Source: Legionella sp. 515359 (GTDB taxonomy: Bacteria > Pseudomonadota > Gammaproteobacteria > Legionellales > Legionellaceae). Taken from it: a stretch of DNA of 64,000 nucleotides. A model generated the notes under the pieces. That model made no database searches. It was not told the origin of the DNA and worked only from the letters and a program-made list of their open reading frames with translations. Location: the NCBI GenBank assembly GCA_025941565.1, contig JAPCYN010000005.1:1-64000 (forward strand), given 5' to 3'. Within the stretch, counting starts at the first letter, position 1. Every line of letters begins with the position of its first letter. The position numbers and the translations under genes are program-made. This document shows positions 63,656 through 64,000 of the stretch, piece by piece.

Positions 63656-64000
63656 GCTTTTGAGGGTAACTCTTTTGTTTTATCACGATCAATTCACTTA
63701 TCCATGATGAAAGAGCGTTTGCGTGGTGGCCAAAGCGAAGGAAAGAAGAGCATCCATCAAATTGAAGGCCCTTACCCCCTGCCTCTCTCCCACAAGCGGG
63801 CGAGTTTCGAAGATTTTTCTTGTTTCCCAAGTGTGCGAAGGAAGTAATTTTAACAGATTCCCTTTTCCCATTTTTTGTAGGAGAAGGGCCAGGGATGAGT
63901 TACTTAATCCAGGCAGTCAGCAATGTTTCCATTGTTGTGCGTGCAGCTCTCAGTGCGTCAGAATCAAGTGAAGAGGGACTATGTAAATCATCACAATGAG
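63656..64000. repeat. Noncoding tail with REP-like repeat halves
   Basis: After the pirin stop, ggcccttaccccctgcctctctcccacaagcggg (63767-63800) and the opposed ggagaagggccagggatgag (63880-63899) form imperfect facing arms, like the accctcacccc...ggagagggg type seen at 19228. No gene of believable composition is present; the final open frames are short. The sequence continues beyond the window. Confidence 0.45.

Overview
The window is a roughly 64 kb stretch of a Legionella-type gammaproteobacterial chromosome that spans the replication origin. Four things point to this: the order rpmH-rnpA-yidD-yidC-mnmE on one side and dnaA-dnaN-recF-gyrB on the other; AT-rich intergenic DNA; large proteins resembling Dot/Icm effectors (LRR, CX5R phosphatase, kinase-like, ADP-ribosyltransferase-like); and a DUF1566/Lcl-C type secreted protein. 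I cannot name the species. Comparisons with L. pneumophila loci (MavQ, SidF, RavA, CegC1) rest on remembered gene order and motifs, not on a search.

Left part (1-21 kb): the right end of an IS6-family element, a large LRR protein, a probable broken small gene, psd (phosphatidylserine decarboxylase), then three large Legionella-type proteins. These are a 948-residue protein with a lipid/protein-kinase-like motif, a 761-residue orphan with a C-terminal membrane segment, and a 939-residue protein with a CX5R phosphoinositide-phosphatase motif. A DUF2520 Rossmann protein lies among them. An RND efflux operon (outer-membrane factor, membrane-fusion protein, pump) follows, interrupted by a MITE-like element with perfect 14-bp terminal inverted repeats.

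Middle part (21-42.5 kb): almost everything is on the minus strand, co-directional with a fork leaving the origin leftward. It holds parC; the complete ATP synthase operon atpI-B-E-F-H-A-G-D-C; a glyoxalase; a His-rich small protein; the envelope locus lpoA-yraN-diaA-dolP plus a second BON lipoprotein, with rsmI divergent; a 528-residue membrane protein ending in a CaaX-like tetrapeptide; and mnmE-yidC-yidD-rnpA-rpmH.

Origin and right part (42.5-64 kb): 1.1 kb of AT-rich DNA with DnaA boxes, then dnaA, dnaN, recF and gyrB. Two ParB-binding parS sites (16-bp consensus) lie inside and directly after recF. After gyrB come a DUF1566 secreted protein, a uridine-kinase-like enzyme, the complete arginine-to-putrescine operon (aguB-speA-aguA), a RavA-position protein, hfq-hflX, a TlpA-like thioredoxin, tdk, a putative ADP-ribosyltransferase-fold protein at the CegC1 position, and a pirin.

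Degenerate REP-like palindromic repeats occupy many of the intergenic gaps. I saw no tRNA, rRNA or CRISPR.
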